A DNA stretch of 64,000 nt from Flavobacterium sp. ASV13 (GCF_000745775.1 NZ_JQJY01000001.1:248001-312000); one strand, 5' to 3'; positions 25,397 to 34,832 are shown, numbered from the stretch's first letter. The notes: generated by a model not told the origin, from the letters alone. Numbers and translations are program-made.

Positions 25397-26068
25397 TTAA
25401 AACCATTCTATTTCTTTAATTCCTTTTGACTTTAAAAAAGCATTTGTTTGACTGAAGTGCTTGTTTCCAAACCATTTTCCTTGATTTGCACTCATTGGTG
25501 ATGGATGTCCGGATTCTAAAATATGATGTCTTGAACGATCTATTTTCAAACCTTTTTTCTGAGCGAAGCTGCCCCATAAAAGGAAAACAACATTTTCTTT
25601 TTGATCAGAAATAGCCTGAATAACAGCATCTGTAAATAGATTCCATTTTAAATGTTTATGACTATTTGGACTATCTTTTCGAACGGTTAAAGAAGCATTT
25701 AAAAGCAAAACTCCTTGCTGCGCCCATTTTTCAAGATTTCCAGATGTTGGCATAAAAATCGAATCAAAATCAGTATTTATTTCTCTGAAAATATTGCGAA
25801 GTGAAGGCGGAATTTTAACAGTATCATTTACAGAAAAGCTTAAACCATTCGCTTCTCCTTCACCATGGTAAGGATCCTGGCCAATAATTACAACTTTTAA
25901 GTCTGAAAAATTGCAATTATTGAACGCTGCAAAAATCAATTCGGCTGGCGGATAGCAGGTATGTGTTTTATATTCAACATCCAGCGCATCCATTAATTCT
26001 TTAAAATAGGGTTTCTGGATTTCGTCTTTTAAAACATTCTGCCAATCTTGAGCTAAATTAATTTTCAT
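25397..26068 (-). CDS. ung: Uracil-DNA glycosylase (family 1)
   Basis: Ung removes uracil from DNA as the first step of base excision repair. The 223-residue protein, started at ATG 26068 (MKINLAQDWQNVLKDEI), has the water-activating motif VVIIGQDPYHGEGEANG with the catalytic Asp, the uracil-binding stretch GVLLLNASLTVR, VVFLLWGSFAQKK, and the DNA-intercalation loop GHPSPMSANQG. Family length is about 220-230. The frame is open 16 codons further upstream, but that extension is unlike the family. It is convergent with the DUF4258-like gene, with only an 11-bp gap. Confidence 0.97.
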   Translation of the reverse strand: MKINLAQDWQNVLKDEIQKPYFKELMDALDVEYKTHTCYPPAELIFAAFNNCNFSDLKVVIIGQDPYHGEGEANGLSFSVNDTVKIPPSLRNIFREINTDFDSIFMPTSGNLEKWAQQGVLLLNASLTVRKDSPNSHKHLKWNLFTDAVIQAISDQKENVVFLLWGSFAQKKGLKIDRSRHHILESGHPSPMSANQGKWFGNKHFSQTNAFLKSKGIKEIEWF

Positions 26069-26180
26069 TTTAAAAATTTTATTACAAATTACGCAAAGTT
26101 TTATCCAAACTGCCAAATTATTAGTGCTATTTAGTTTTAAAACTTTGTAACTTTGAAATCTTTACAACTTACGATATATA

Positions 26181-28346
26181 ATGGTATCTATTACAGAAAA
26201 AACATTACAAGATTTACAATTTCCAACCGTGCTTGAAACCATTTCAGATGGCTGTAACACTGATATAGGGAAAGAAAAGGCTTTACAAATAAAACCATTC
26301 AGAGATAAAGAAGAATTGATGCAATCTTTGATGCAAACATCAGAGTATGTTTCTTCTTTTCAAAATAATAACGCAATTCCGAATCACGGTTTTGACGCTA
26401 TCACGCATGAAATTAAATTTTTAGCAATTGAAGACAGTTTTCTTGAAGTAGGAAGTTTTAGAAAAATCGCCAATCTTTCTGCAACAACAAATGTCTTGTT
26501 GAATTTCTTAAAAAAATTCGATGATTATTATCCGAATTTAAATGCAAGAGCTTCACGTGTCGAATTGACTAAAGAAATTATCACAGCAATTGACTCAATT
26601 GTAGATAAATACGGAGAGATAAAAGACAATGCTTCTCCTGCTCTTTCTGGAATTCGACAAAATATGAACTTGGTTCGCGGAAAAGTAAACCAAAGTTTTG
26701 GTGTGGCTTTAACGCAGTACAACGGTTTAGGATATTTGGACGATATTAAAGAAAGTTTTGTTCAAAATCGCAGGGTTTTAGCAGTTTTAGCGATGTATCG
26801 CCGTAAAGTAAAAGGTTCAATTTTAGGTAGTTCTAAAACTGGAAGTATTGCTTACATCGAACCAGAAGCTACTTTAAAATATTCAAGAGAATTAGCCAAT
26901 TTAGAATATGAGGAGAAAGAAGAAATCACAAGAATTCTAAAAAATTTATCCAATGTTATTCGTCCATATCTTCCTTTATTGATTGAATATCAGGATTTTT
27001 TAAGTGATATTGATGTCGTTGCCGGAAAAGCAAAATATGCAAATCGCATTAATGGAATCTTACCTGCAATTACTGAAGAAAGAAGATTGTTTTTTAGAGA
27101 AGCCTATCATCCTATTTTGTATTTGAACAACAAGCAAAAAAAGGACGTTACATATCCTCAAACTATTGAGCTTAAACAAGAAAACAGAATTATTGTAATT
27201 TCTGGGCCTAATGCCGGAGGAAAAACTATATCCTTAAAAACGGTTGGTTTATTGCAATTAATGTTGCAATCTGGAATTTTGATTCCGGTTCATGAGCGCA
27301 GTGAAACTTTCTTATTTGACAGAATCTTAACGGATATTGGAGACAATCAATCTATTGAAAATCATTTAAGTACTTATAGTTATCGGTTAAAAAATATGAA
27401 TTATTTCTTGAAAAAATGTAACAAGAAAACGATGTTTTTGATTGATGAATTTGGTACTGGTTCTGATCCGGAACTTGGTGGAGCTTTGGCTGAAATTTTC
27501 TTAGAAGAATTTTATCATCGTGAAGCATTCGGAATTATTACAACGCATTATTCGAATTTGAAAATTCTGGCGAACGAATTACCATACGCAACAAATGCGA
27601 ATATGATGTTCGACGAAAAATCTCTTGAACCTATGTACAAATTAGCTTTGGGTCAGGCAGGAAGTTCGTTCACGTTTGAAGTTGCTCAAAAAAATGGGAT
27701 TCCGTTTGGCTTGATTAATCGTGCGAAAAAGAAAATCGAAGTTGGAAAAGTTCGTTTTGACAAGACTATTGCAACGCTGCAAAAAGAAAGATCAAAACTG
27801 GAAAAAACTTCTTTGAATTTAAAAGAAGAAGAAACTCGAGCGCGCGAGGAAAGCAAAAAGATGGAAAACATCAATACAAAAATCCAGCAAAAATTAGAAA
27901 GCTATCAGGAATTATATGACAGCAATCAAAAGATAATTTACATTGGGCAAAAAATTGATGATATTGCCGAAAAATATTTCAACAACAAAAATAAGAAGGA
28001 ACTTATTGGTGAATTTTTGAAAATTGTCGAAATCGAAAATTCAAAACGTAAAAAAGCAACTCCAAAAGAAACCAAAGCAAAAGTTGAAAAACAAAAAGAA
28101 ATTATTGCTGAAGTTCAAGTAAAAGTTGAAGAAATTCGAAAAGAGAAAAAAGAGAAAAAACTTAAACCTGTTATCGAAAAACCAAAACCAATTTTAAAAG
28201 TTGGTGATCGAGTAAGAATGCTGGACGGAAAATCTGTTGGAAGTATTGATTCTATCGAAAAAAATAAGGCAACTGTCAATTATGGTATTTTTACTTCGAA
28301 AGTAAGCCTTGATGAATTGGAATTAGTGGAAGCGGTTAAGAAGTAA
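26181..28346 (+). CDS. MutS2-type ATPase lacking the Smr nuclease domain
   Basis: This 721-residue MutS-family protein has the MutS2 layout: core clamp region (about 1-310), ATPase with Walker A ISGPNAGGKTISLKTVG (about 341-357), Walker B MFLIDEFGTGSDPELGG and ITTHYSNLK. A long charged coiled coil (about 510-660) and a KOW-like C-terminal domain (VGDRVRMLDGKSVGSIDSI) follow. MutS2 proteins bind branched DNA or stalled ribosomes and usually end in an Smr nuclease domain (about 785 residues in total). Here the protein stops just where Smr would begin. The mismatch-recognition domain of MutS is also absent. The role may be anti-recombination or ribosome rescue. Confidence 0.9.
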   Translation: MVSITEKTLQDLQFPTVLETISDGCNTDIGKEKALQIKPFRDKEELMQSLMQTSEYVSSFQNNNAIPNHGFDAITHEIKFLAIEDSFLEVGSFRKIANLSATTNVLLNFLKKFDDYYPNLNARASRVELTKEIITAIDSIVDKYGEIKDNASPALSGIRQNMNLVRGKVNQSFGVALTQYNGLGYLDDIKESFVQNRRVLAVLAMYRRKVKGSILGSSKTGSIAYIEPEATLKYSRELANLEYEEKEEITRILKNLSNVIRPYLPLLIEYQDFLSDIDVVAGKAKYANRINGILPAITEERRLFFREAYHPILYLNNKQKKDVTYPQTIELKQENRIIVISGPNAGGKTISLKTVGLLQLMLQSGILIPVHERSETFLFDRILTDIGDNQSIENHLSTYSYRLKNMNYFLKKCNKKTMFLIDEFGTGSDPELGGALAEIFLEEFYHREAFGIITTHYSNLKILANELPYATNANMMFDEKSLEPMYKLALGQAGSSFTFEVAQKNGIPFGLINRAKKKIEVGKVRFDKTIATLQKERSKLEKTSLNLKEEETRAREESKKMENINTKIQQKLESYQELYDSNQKIIYIGQKIDDIAEKYFNNKNKKELIGEFLKIVEIENSKRKKATPKETKAKVEKQKEIIAEVQVKVEEIRKEKKEKKLKPVIEKPKPILKVGDRVRMLDGKSVGSIDSIEKNKATVNYGIFTSKVSLDELELVEAVKK

Positions 28347-28615
28347 TCTTTTCTATAAATTTTATTTAAAAAAACATAAAAATTTGACCAGAATTAAAAT
28401 AAGACGATTTAAGCAATTGTTTTAAAAATTACGATTCGAAATATAGATAAATTTTAAAAACGGATTTTAAACAATTTATTCAAGCTGTTTTTGATTTGTA
28501 AAATTTATCAAAATTAAAAAAAACAATAGATTTTACAAATAATCTTTCGTTGCTAAAATACAATTTTATAAATCTTCTACGTTAATATAAATACAAAACT
28601 TGATTTACAATAACA

Positions 28616-29029
28616 ATGGAAAGTCTTCCAAAAAATAAAAAAATAGTTCTCTTTGATGGAGTTTGTAATCTTTGTGATTCTGCTGTTCAATTTATTATTA
28701 AACACGATAAAAAAGACATTTTTAGGTTTGTGGCATTGCAGTCAGAATTAGGAATTTCAATTTGCAAACATTTAGGAATTAGTTTTTCTAAAATGGACAG
28801 TATCATATTCTATGAACCTGGAACAGCCTATTTTTACAAATCTTCAGCGATTATTGAAATAGGTAAAAATTTTGGCGGACTTTGGAAATTGATTCCGATT
28901 TTTAGAATTGTACCAATTTTCATTAGTGACAGAATTTATGATTATGTTGCTAAAAACAGATACAATTGGTACGGCAAAAAAGAAAGCTGTATGATTCCAA
29001 CTCCGGAATTAAAATCAAAGTTTCTTTAA
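28616..29029 (+). CDS. Thiol-disulfide oxidoreductase, DCC family
   Basis: This 137-residue protein of the DCC family is named for its conserved D-x-x-C-x-x-C motif, seen here as LFDGVCNLCDSAVQF (residues about 12-26). The fold is thioredoxin-like and the two Cys could act as a redox pair. The C-terminal part carries a hydrophobic helix (LIPIFRIVPIFISDRIYDYV) that may associate with the membrane, and ends in RYNWYGKKESC. It stands alone with its own terminator, after a 269-bp AT-rich spacer in which I see no other feature. The substrate is unknown. Confidence 0.92.
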   Translation: MESLPKNKKIVLFDGVCNLCDSAVQFIIKHDKKDIFRFVALQSELGISICKHLGISFSKMDSIIFYEPGTAYFYKSSAIIEIGKNFGGLWKLIPIFRIVPIFISDRIYDYVAKNRYNWYGKKESCMIPTPELKSKFL

Positions 29030-29088
29030 AAATTCCAATTTCTTAAATTTCAAATTTCAACAAACAAAACGGGAAAAATTTGATAAAT

Positions 29089-29129
29089 AAAAAATCCCAA
29101 ATTCACAATAAATGAATTTGGGATTTTTT
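29089..29129. terminator. Bidirectional terminator
   Basis: A 17-bp perfect inverted repeat (29089-29105 with 29113-29129; core ATCCCAAATTCA) with a 7-nt loop and A/T runs lies between the convergent DCC and ettA genes. Confidence 0.9.
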
Positions 29130-29153
29130 TATTTAAAATTTATTAGACTTTTA

Positions 29154-30845
29154 TTATCTAATTAATTTTCTGTATTTCAAACGTTTTGGAGTTAAATCAC
29201 CACCAAGACGTTTCTTTTTATTCTCTTCATAATCAGAGAAACTTCCTTCGAAAAAATAAACTTCAGAATCTCCTTCAAAAGCTAGAATGTGCGTACAAAT
29301 TCTATCTAAAAACCATCTGTCGTGAGAAATAATTACGGCACAACCAGCAAAATTCTCCAAACCTTCTTCAAGAGCACGAAGTGTATTTACGTCAAGATCA
29401 TTCGTAGGCTCATCCAGTAAAAGTACGTTTCCTTCTTCTTTCAAAGTCATTGCCAAGTGTAAACGGTTACGTTCTCCACCTGAAAGCATAGATACTTTTT
29501 TGTTTTGTTCACCACCACCAAAGTTGAAACGTGATAAATAAGCTCTAGAATTTACTTGCTTTCCACCCATCATAATTAATTCCTGACCGTCTGCAAAGTT
29601 TTCCCAAATCGATTTATTCGGATCGATATTAGAGTGAGACTGATCTACATAAGCAATTTTTACAGTTTCTCCAACTGAAAATTCTCCACTATCAGTAGCT
29701 TGTTCACCCATAATCATTTTGAAAATGGTAGATTTACCAGCACCGTTAGGTCCAATAATTCCAACAATTCCGGCTTGTGGCAAAGTAAAGTTCAAATTAT
29801 CATATAATAATTTTTCACCAAATGCTTTTGCAACGTTTTTAGCTTCAATAACATTCGTACCTAAACGTGGACCATTTGGAATGTAGATTTCCAAGTTTTC
29901 GTCCAATTGTTTTTGGTCTTCATTTAATAATTTGTCATAGTTCTGTAAACGTGCTTTTTGCTTAGTCTGACGACCTTTAGCACCTTGACGAACCCATTCC
30001 AACTCACGCTCTAACGTTTTTCTACGTTTCGAAGCTACTTTTTCTTCCTGAGCCATACGGTTTGATTTTTGATCTAACCAAGAAGAATAGTTTCCTTTCC
30101 ATGGAATACCTTCTCCTCTATCCAACTCAAGAATCCAACCAGCAACATTATCTAAGAAATATCTATCGTGCGTTACAGCAATTACAGTTCCTGAATATTG
30201 TGCTAAATGCTGCTCTAACCAAAGAACTGACTCAGCATCAAGGTGGTTGGTAGGCTCATCAAGAAGTAATACATCAGGCTGTTGCAATAACAAACGACAT
30301 AAAGCTACACGACGGCGCTCACCTCCAGAAAGGTTTTTAATTGGCGTATCACCTTCTGGCGTGCGCAATGCATCCATTGCGATTTCTAATTTTGTATCGA
30401 TTTCCCAAGCACCAAGCGCATCAATTTTATCTTGCAATGCCGCTTGACGGTCCATCAATTTATCCATTTTATCTGGATCTAAGTAGTTCTCTTCAAGACC
30501 AAATAAATCATTAATTTGGTTGTATTCTTCTAAAACTGCCATAGTTTCAGCAGCTCCTTCACGAACAATTTCAATTACAGTTTTAGAATCATCAAGAATT
30601 GGTTCTTGCTCTAAATATCCTACTGTATAACCAGGCTGAAAAACTACATCTCCCTGATAGTTTTTATCAACTCCTGCAATAATTTTTAAAAGAGAAGATT
30701 TTCCAGAACCATTAAGACCTAAAATACCAATTTTAGCTCCGTAAAAGAAACTTAGATAAATATTTTTAAGAACAGGCTTGTCTGCCCCCTGATAGGTTTT
30801 ACTCAATTTTTGCATTGAGAAAATTACTTTCTTATCGTCTGACAT
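29154..30845 (-). CDS. ettA: ABC-F protein EttA (energy-dependent translational throttle)
   Basis: EttA binds the ribosomal E site and gates entry into the elongation cycle according to ATP/ADP ratio. The 563-residue protein (E. coli EttA is 555) has two ABC domains and no membrane domain. The first Walker A is GLNGSGKSSLLKI with signature LSGGERRRVALC. The second is GPNGAGKSTIFKMI with LSGGERNRLHLAM. A linker with the charged ribosome-contacting helices (WVRQGAKGRQTKQKARLQNY) lies between, and the arm insertion is in the first domain. It is followed downstream by the terminator at 29089-29129; a small membrane-protein gene lies 57 bp upstream on the same strand. Confidence 0.95.
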   Translation of the reverse strand: MSDDKKVIFSMQKLSKTYQGADKPVLKNIYLSFFYGAKIGILGLNGSGKSSLLKIIAGVDKNYQGDVVFQPGYTVGYLEQEPILDDSKTVIEIVREGAAETMAVLEEYNQINDLFGLEENYLDPDKMDKLMDRQAALQDKIDALGAWEIDTKLEIAMDALRTPEGDTPIKNLSGGERRRVALCRLLLQQPDVLLLDEPTNHLDAESVLWLEQHLAQYSGTVIAVTHDRYFLDNVAGWILELDRGEGIPWKGNYSSWLDQKSNRMAQEEKVASKRRKTLERELEWVRQGAKGRQTKQKARLQNYDKLLNEDQKQLDENLEIYIPNGPRLGTNVIEAKNVAKAFGEKLLYDNLNFTLPQAGIVGIIGPNGAGKSTIFKMIMGEQATDSGEFSVGETVKIAYVDQSHSNIDPNKSIWENFADGQELIMMGGKQVNSRAYLSRFNFGGGEQNKKVSMLSGGERNRLHLAMTLKEEGNVLLLDEPTNDLDVNTLRALEEGLENFAGCAVIISHDRWFLDRICTHILAFEGDSEVYFFEGSFSDYEENKKKRLGGDLTPKRLKYRKLIR

Positions 30846-30902
30846 TTGTTTTATTTTTATTTATATTGTTTTTATTATGATCTCTATTTCAATTAAAACA
30901 GA

Positions 30903-31085
30903 TTAAACTCTGCCTTTCAAAGCATTGAATACCCAAGCATTAGCAAAAAAACCAACTCCAACGGCAGCAAATCCCCAGCCCGAAACATCACTGTATCTAA
31001 AAATTCCTAAACCTATAAGCAACAATCCCATAAGTACCATTATTAAAGTAGCCCATCCTAAAATGGTATTTTTATTCATTCCCAT
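30903..31085 (-). CDS. Small two-helix membrane protein
   Basis: This 60-residue protein has two predicted membrane helices (about 8-27, LGWATLIMVLMGLLLIGLGI, and 36-53, WGFAAVGVGFFANAWVFN) joined by a short loop FRYSDVSG, with a basic C-terminus (ALKGRV). I recall very similar small proteins (CAL67264-type) throughout Flavobacteriaceae, often in this neighbourhood, so it is likely a real gene. The start could be MGM (31085) or the second Met (31079). The function is unknown. Confidence 0.8.
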   Translation of the reverse strand: MGMNKNTILGWATLIMVLMGLLLIGLGIFRYSDVSGWGFAAVGVGFFANAWVFNALKGRV

Positions 31086-31148
31086 AATTGTGTAATTATT
31101 TTAATCTGATTATTTTTTAGAAAGGCAAATATCGTGAATTATTACGGC

Positions 31149-32153
31149 TTAATTAAATATTTTATACAGCATTTCTTTTAGCAAATCAGATTGTGGAAGC
31201 GCATTTGCACCAACACCTTTGCTCTTTACGTCAATATCACGCAATGCTCCAACTATCTGGCTCACTTTTCGCATCGGGTAATTCTTTACAGCCAGATCAT
31301 ATTCTTTTAGAAAGTAAGGATTTACACCAATTGCAGCAGCAACATTTTTCGGATTTTTATCTTTAAGTCCATGGTATTTTAAGAGTTGAACAAAAAATCC
31401 AAATACCAATCCTGTTGTCATTACTAATGGATATTCTTTTGGGTTGTGAGCAAAGTTTTCCGCGATTTTATACGCTTTCAACTGATTACGTTCTCCAATT
31501 GCTTTTCGCAATTCAAAAACATTGTAATCTTTACTGAAACCAATATTTTCTTCAATATGCTCAGCCGTAATCATTGTACCTTGTGGCAAAATAATCTGCA
31601 GTTTTTCAAGCTCATTATTGATTTTGCTTAAATCAGTTCCTAGGAACTCCACAAGCATTGCGTTTGCTTTTGGATCAATCGTATATTTTTTTCCCGCTAA
31701 AACTCGTTTTATCCAATCGCCAACCTGATTTTCGTAAAGTTTTTTACTTTCGTAAACCAAACCATTTTGAGCCAATACTTTAGTAACTTTTTTACGTTTG
31801 TCCAATGTTTTGTATTTGTAACAAAAAACCAAAACCGTAGTTTCCATTGGATTATTCGCATACGATTCTAATTTGTCTATATTTCTGGACAAATCCTGAG
31901 CCTCCTTAACTATAACAACTTGACGATCAGCCATCATAGGATAGCGCTTGGCCGTTGAAACAATATCTTCTACAGAAACATCTCTTCCATACAAAACAGT
32001 CTGGTTAAAACCTTTCTCTTCTTCTGCAAGCACATTTTCCTCAATATATTCAGATAATTTATCAATATAATAAGGTTCTTCTCCCATCAAAAAATAAATT
32101 GGCTTTATATTTCCGGCCTTGATATCATTGACAATTTTTACAACTTCGTCCAT
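31149..32153 (-). CDS. holA: DNA polymerase III subunit delta
   Basis: HolA is the clamp-loader subunit that opens the beta sliding clamp. The 334-residue protein has the usual layout: an N-terminal AAA+-like domain without a Walker A (IYFLMGEEPYYIDKLSEYI, then RYPMMADRQVVIVKEAQDL), a middle lid (DLSKINNELEKLQIIL) and a C-terminal collar domain (LVMTTGLVFGFFVQLLKYHGLKDK and NYPMRKVSQIVGALRDIDVKSKG). The beta-binding region is probably near residue 70. It is divergent from the HSDR_N-like gene at 32248, with a repeat in between. Confidence 0.94.
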   Translation of the reverse strand: MDEVVKIVNDIKAGNIKPIYFLMGEEPYYIDKLSEYIEENVLAEEEKGFNQTVLYGRDVSVEDIVSTAKRYPMMADRQVVIVKEAQDLSRNIDKLESYANNPMETTVLVFCYKYKTLDKRKKVTKVLAQNGLVYESKKLYENQVGDWIKRVLAGKKYTIDPKANAMLVEFLGTDLSKINNELEKLQIILPQGTMITAEHIEENIGFSKDYNVFELRKAIGERNQLKAYKIAENFAHNPKEYPLVMTTGLVFGFFVQLLKYHGLKDKNPKNVAAAIGVNPYFLKEYDLAVKNYPMRKVSQIVGALRDIDVKSKGVGANALPQSDLLKEMLYKIFN

Positions 32154-32163
32154 TAAATGTTTT

Positions 32164-32221
32164 GTTTCAAGTTTAAAGTTTCAGGTTCTGGTTCCAAAAC
32201 TTGAAACTTTAAACCTGAAAC
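32164..32221. repeat. GTTTCAAG-type inverted repeat, copy 1
   Basis: 32164-32185 and 32200-32221 are 22-nt imperfect inverted repeats (two mismatches) with a 14-nt loop. The right arm is identical to 36626-36647. It lies in the 94-bp divergent spacer between holA and the HSDR_N-like gene. Confidence 0.7.
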
Positions 32222-32247
32222 CTAAAACTATTTTATATTTTTGCTTT

Positions 32248-32700
32248 ATGCAGCAATTAAATTTTCCAACCTATAGTTTTCGATTCAAAAATAGCGAAAA
32301 TAAAGTGTCAATTTTTGATGAAATCAGAAAAAAATTTATCATTCTTACCCCAGAAGAATGGGTTCGCCAGCATGTTGTTCATTATTTGATTATTGAAAAA
32401 AAATACCCGAAATCACTAATCAATGTGGAGAAAGTTTTAAAAGTCAACGGATTACGAAAAAGATATGATGTTGTTGTTTTCAATCCTGATGGTACTATAC
32501 ATATCTTGGTAGAATGTAAAGCGCCTGAAGTAAAAATCTCTCAAGCAACTTTTGATCAGATTGCCCGTTACAATATGACAATGCAGGCACGGTTTTTGAA
32601 TGTCACAAACGGACTAAACCATTTTTATTGTCAGATGGATTTTGAAAACGAAAAATATGAGTTTTTGAGAAACTTGCCAGACTATAAAGAAAACCATTAA
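32248..32700 (+). CDS. Stand-alone HSDR_N-type PD-(D/E)XK nuclease-fold protein
   Basis: This 150-residue protein resembles the N-terminal nuclease domain of type I restriction HsdR subunits. The catalytic core is visible: the Asp in LRKRYDVVVFNPDG and, 17 residues on, VECKAPEV (E-x-K), then the Gln in FDQIARYN. The N-terminal part is FDEIRKKFIILTPEEWVRQH. There is no helicase domain and no hsdM/hsdS nearby, so it is not a type I system. Such short proteins are widespread in Bacteroidota. I start it at ATG 32248; the frame is open further upstream only into holA. A repair role is possible but inferred. Confidence 0.88.
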   Translation: MQQLNFPTYSFRFKNSENKVSIFDEIRKKFIILTPEEWVRQHVVHYLIIEKKYPKSLINVEKVLKVNGLRKRYDVVVFNPDGTIHILVECKAPEVKISQATFDQIARYNMTMQARFLNVTNGLNHFYCQMDFENEKYEFLRNLPDYKENH

Positions 32701-32720
32701 AATAAATAATTTAAGAACTT

Positions 32721-33740
32721 TTGGATAAAATTGCAGTTGTCATTTTAAATTGGAACGGAGTAAAATTGCTGGAGCAGTTTTTACCATCTGTTATCCAGTT
32801 TTCAGAAGGAGCGACAATATATGTTGCCGACAATGATTCTACAGATAATTCGGTTGAGTTTGTTCAACAAAACTTTCCTACAATTAAAATTGTAAAAAAC
32901 ACAGGCAATTATGGCTTTGCAAAAGGTTATAATGATGCTTTAAAACATATTGATGCCGAGATTTATGCACTAGTCAATTCAGATATTGAAGTAACTCAAA
33001 ATTGGTTAAAGCCAATACTAGAAACTTTTGAATCTGAAAAACAAACAGCCATCATTCAGCCAAAAATTCTTGATTTTAAAAACAAAGAATATTTTGAATA
33101 TGCAGGCGGTGCCGGTGGATTCATCGATAAATATGGTTTCCCATTTTGTCGCGGACGTATTTTTGATACTGTTGAAAAAGACAATGGGCAATACAACGAC
33201 AATTGTGAATTATTCTGGGCATCAGGCGCTTGTTTCTTTATCCGAAAAGAAGTTTATGATGAGTTGGGAGGTTTTGATGAAAGCTTCTTTGCACATCAGG
33301 AGGAGATTGATTTGTGCTGGCGTGCCGCAAATGAAGGGCATATCATAAAATACAATTCGCAATCTGTTGTTTACCATGTTGGAGGCGCAACTTTACAACA
33401 AGGAAATCCACGAAAAACATTTTTGAATTTCAGGAATTCATTACTAATGCTTGTGAAAAATTTACCAAAGAAAGGTTTATTCTTTGTGATTTTCTTCAGA
33501 ATGGTTTTAGATGGAATAGCGGGTATCCGTTTTCTTACACAAGGAAAATTCAGCCATACTTTTGCTATTTTGAAAGCACATTTCTCTTTTTATTGCCTAT
33601 CTTTAAAGTATCTAAAAAAGCGAAAAGATTTTCAAATACAGCAATACTATACCGTAAAAAGTATCGTTTACCTCTATTACATAAAGAAATTACTGGTTTT
33701 TAAAGAAATCTTTAACAGTAATCAAAATATTAAAAACTAA
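32721..33740 (+). CDS. Glycosyltransferase family 2
   Basis: This 339-residue GT-A fold transferase uses a nucleotide-sugar to build a surface glycan. It has VVILNWNGVKLLEQFLPS at the N-terminus, VADNDSTDNSVEFVQQ, and LVNSDIEV, where the DxD-like motif is reduced to S-D. Further on are WASGACFFIRKEVYDELGGFDESFFAHQEEIDLCWRA with the catalytic ED-type region, and a hydrophobic C-terminal part. It resembles rhamnosyltransferase-like GT2s. The start appears to be TTG at 32721 (giving MDKIAVVILNWNG); no in-frame ATG fits better. It is 20 bp after the HSDR_N-like gene. Confidence 0.92.
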   Translation: MDKIAVVILNWNGVKLLEQFLPSVIQFSEGATIYVADNDSTDNSVEFVQQNFPTIKIVKNTGNYGFAKGYNDALKHIDAEIYALVNSDIEVTQNWLKPILETFESEKQTAIIQPKILDFKNKEYFEYAGGAGGFIDKYGFPFCRGRIFDTVEKDNGQYNDNCELFWASGACFFIRKEVYDELGGFDESFFAHQEEIDLCWRAANEGHIIKYNSQSVVYHVGGATLQQGNPRKTFLNFRNSLLMLVKNLPKKGLFFVIFFRMVLDGIAGIRFLTQGKFSHTFAILKAHFSFYCLSLKYLKKRKDFQIQQYYTVKSIVYLYYIKKLLVFKEIFNSNQNIKN

Positions 33741-33745
33741 ATTTG
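33738..33745 (+). promoter_or_regulatory. -7 promoter box of the OmpA-family gene
   Basis: TAAATTTG overlaps the stop of the upstream glycosyltransferase and lies 29 nt before the ATG at 33775. TTTA at about 33711 is a poor -33. Confidence 0.45.
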
Positions 33746-33774
33746 TAATCAACGTTTAATTAAATATAATACCT

Positions 33775-34608
33775 ATGAGAAAAATAGTTATCGCACTATC
33801 AGTATTAATGGCCTTAACTTCGTGTGTATCGAAAAAGCAATATGCTGCACTTGAAGCTAAGAACAAAGAGACCCAAGATTTATTAAACTCTTGCACTGTT
33901 AAATTAAATTCTTGTTTAGAAGAAAAAGCTGGTTTAGCTGCTACAGTTGAAGGCTTAAAATCACATAATCAAGACTTAATCAACAGTTCAAAAGATTTAA
34001 CGGTTTTAACTACTAAAGGAGCTGAAAACCTAGAAAAATCTCTAGAAAGCTTAAAAGAGAAAGATTTGAAAATCTCAAGACTTCAAGATGCTCTTACGAA
34101 AAAAGACAGTGTAACTTTAGCATTAGTTACAAGCTTAAAAGGAGCAGTTGGAATCAACGATCCAGATATTGAAATCAATGTTGAAAAAGGAGTTGTATTT
34201 ATTTCTATCGCTGATAAATTATTATTCAAAAGCGGAAGTTATGACGTAAGCGACAAAGCAAAATCTGTTTTAGCGAAAGTTGCAAAGGTTGTAAACGACA
34301 AACCTGATTTTGAATGTATGGTTGAAGGACACACAGATGACGTTCCTTACAAAAGCAACGGAGTTTTGTTAGACAACTGGGATTTAAGTGTTAAACGTTC
34401 TACTTCTATCGTTCGTGTATTAACAAATGATCTTGGTGTAAACCCTGCAAAATTAATTGCTGCTGGTAGAAGTTCATATGTACCATTAGTTGCAAATGAT
34501 ACTCCGGACAACAAAGCACGTAACAGAAGAACTCGTATTGTGGTTATGCCAAAAATCGATCAGTTCTATGATATGATTGAAAAAGAAATGAAAAAACAAG
34601 CGAAATAA
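33775..34608 (+). CDS. OmpA family outer-membrane lipoprotein
   Basis: This 277-residue lipoprotein has a signal with lipobox (MRKIVIALSVLMALTSC, Cys at about 17). A coiled-coil region spans about residues 25-110 (LEAKNKETQDLLNSC, with repeated heptads). A C-terminal OmpA/MotB-like peptidoglycan-binding domain follows (about 150-265; VEGHTDDVPY, then LSVKRSTSIVRVL, GRSSYVPLVAN and NRRTRIVVMP). It would tether the outer membrane to the cell wall. It has its own promoter box and a strong terminator, so it is a single-gene unit. Confidence 0.95.
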   Translation: MRKIVIALSVLMALTSCVSKKQYAALEAKNKETQDLLNSCTVKLNSCLEEKAGLAATVEGLKSHNQDLINSSKDLTVLTTKGAENLEKSLESLKEKDLKISRLQDALTKKDSVTLALVTSLKGAVGINDPDIEINVEKGVVFISIADKLLFKSGSYDVSDKAKSVLAKVAKVVNDKPDFECMVEGHTDDVPYKSNGVLLDNWDLSVKRSTSIVRVLTNDLGVNPAKLIAAGRSSYVPLVANDTPDNKARNRRTRIVVMPKIDQFYDMIEKEMKKQAK

Positions 34609-34636
34609 TCCTTGTTTTACATATCATAAAAACAGA

Positions 34637-34662
34637 AAAAGCAGGTCTTACGACCTGCTTTT
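34637..34662 (+). terminator. Terminator after the OmpA-family gene
   Basis: An 11-bp perfect inverted repeat (34637-34647 with 34652-34662; core AGCAGGTC) with a TTAC loop ends in a T-rich run, 28 nt after the stop. Confidence 0.9.
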
Positions 34663-34832
34663 ATGTATCCTTAATTTTTTTAATAACCAATTAAATATAA
34701 ATCAAGAATAGCATTATTTTTAATCAACTAACTAAATTTTAACTATACTAAAGTTAGTGATTATTTTTTAACATTTACACAATTTCAGTTTTTTTTTACA
34801 AATATACCATGTTTCCATTTTCAGTATTACAA

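Noticed and set aside
28347..28615. Possible small gene or RNA in the 269-bp spacer before the DCC gene
   Set aside because: The sequence is AT-rich with no conserved box, hairpin or coherent open frame.
32248..32700. Type I restriction-modification locus
   Set aside because: No hsdM, hsdS or helicase part of hsdR is present in the window.
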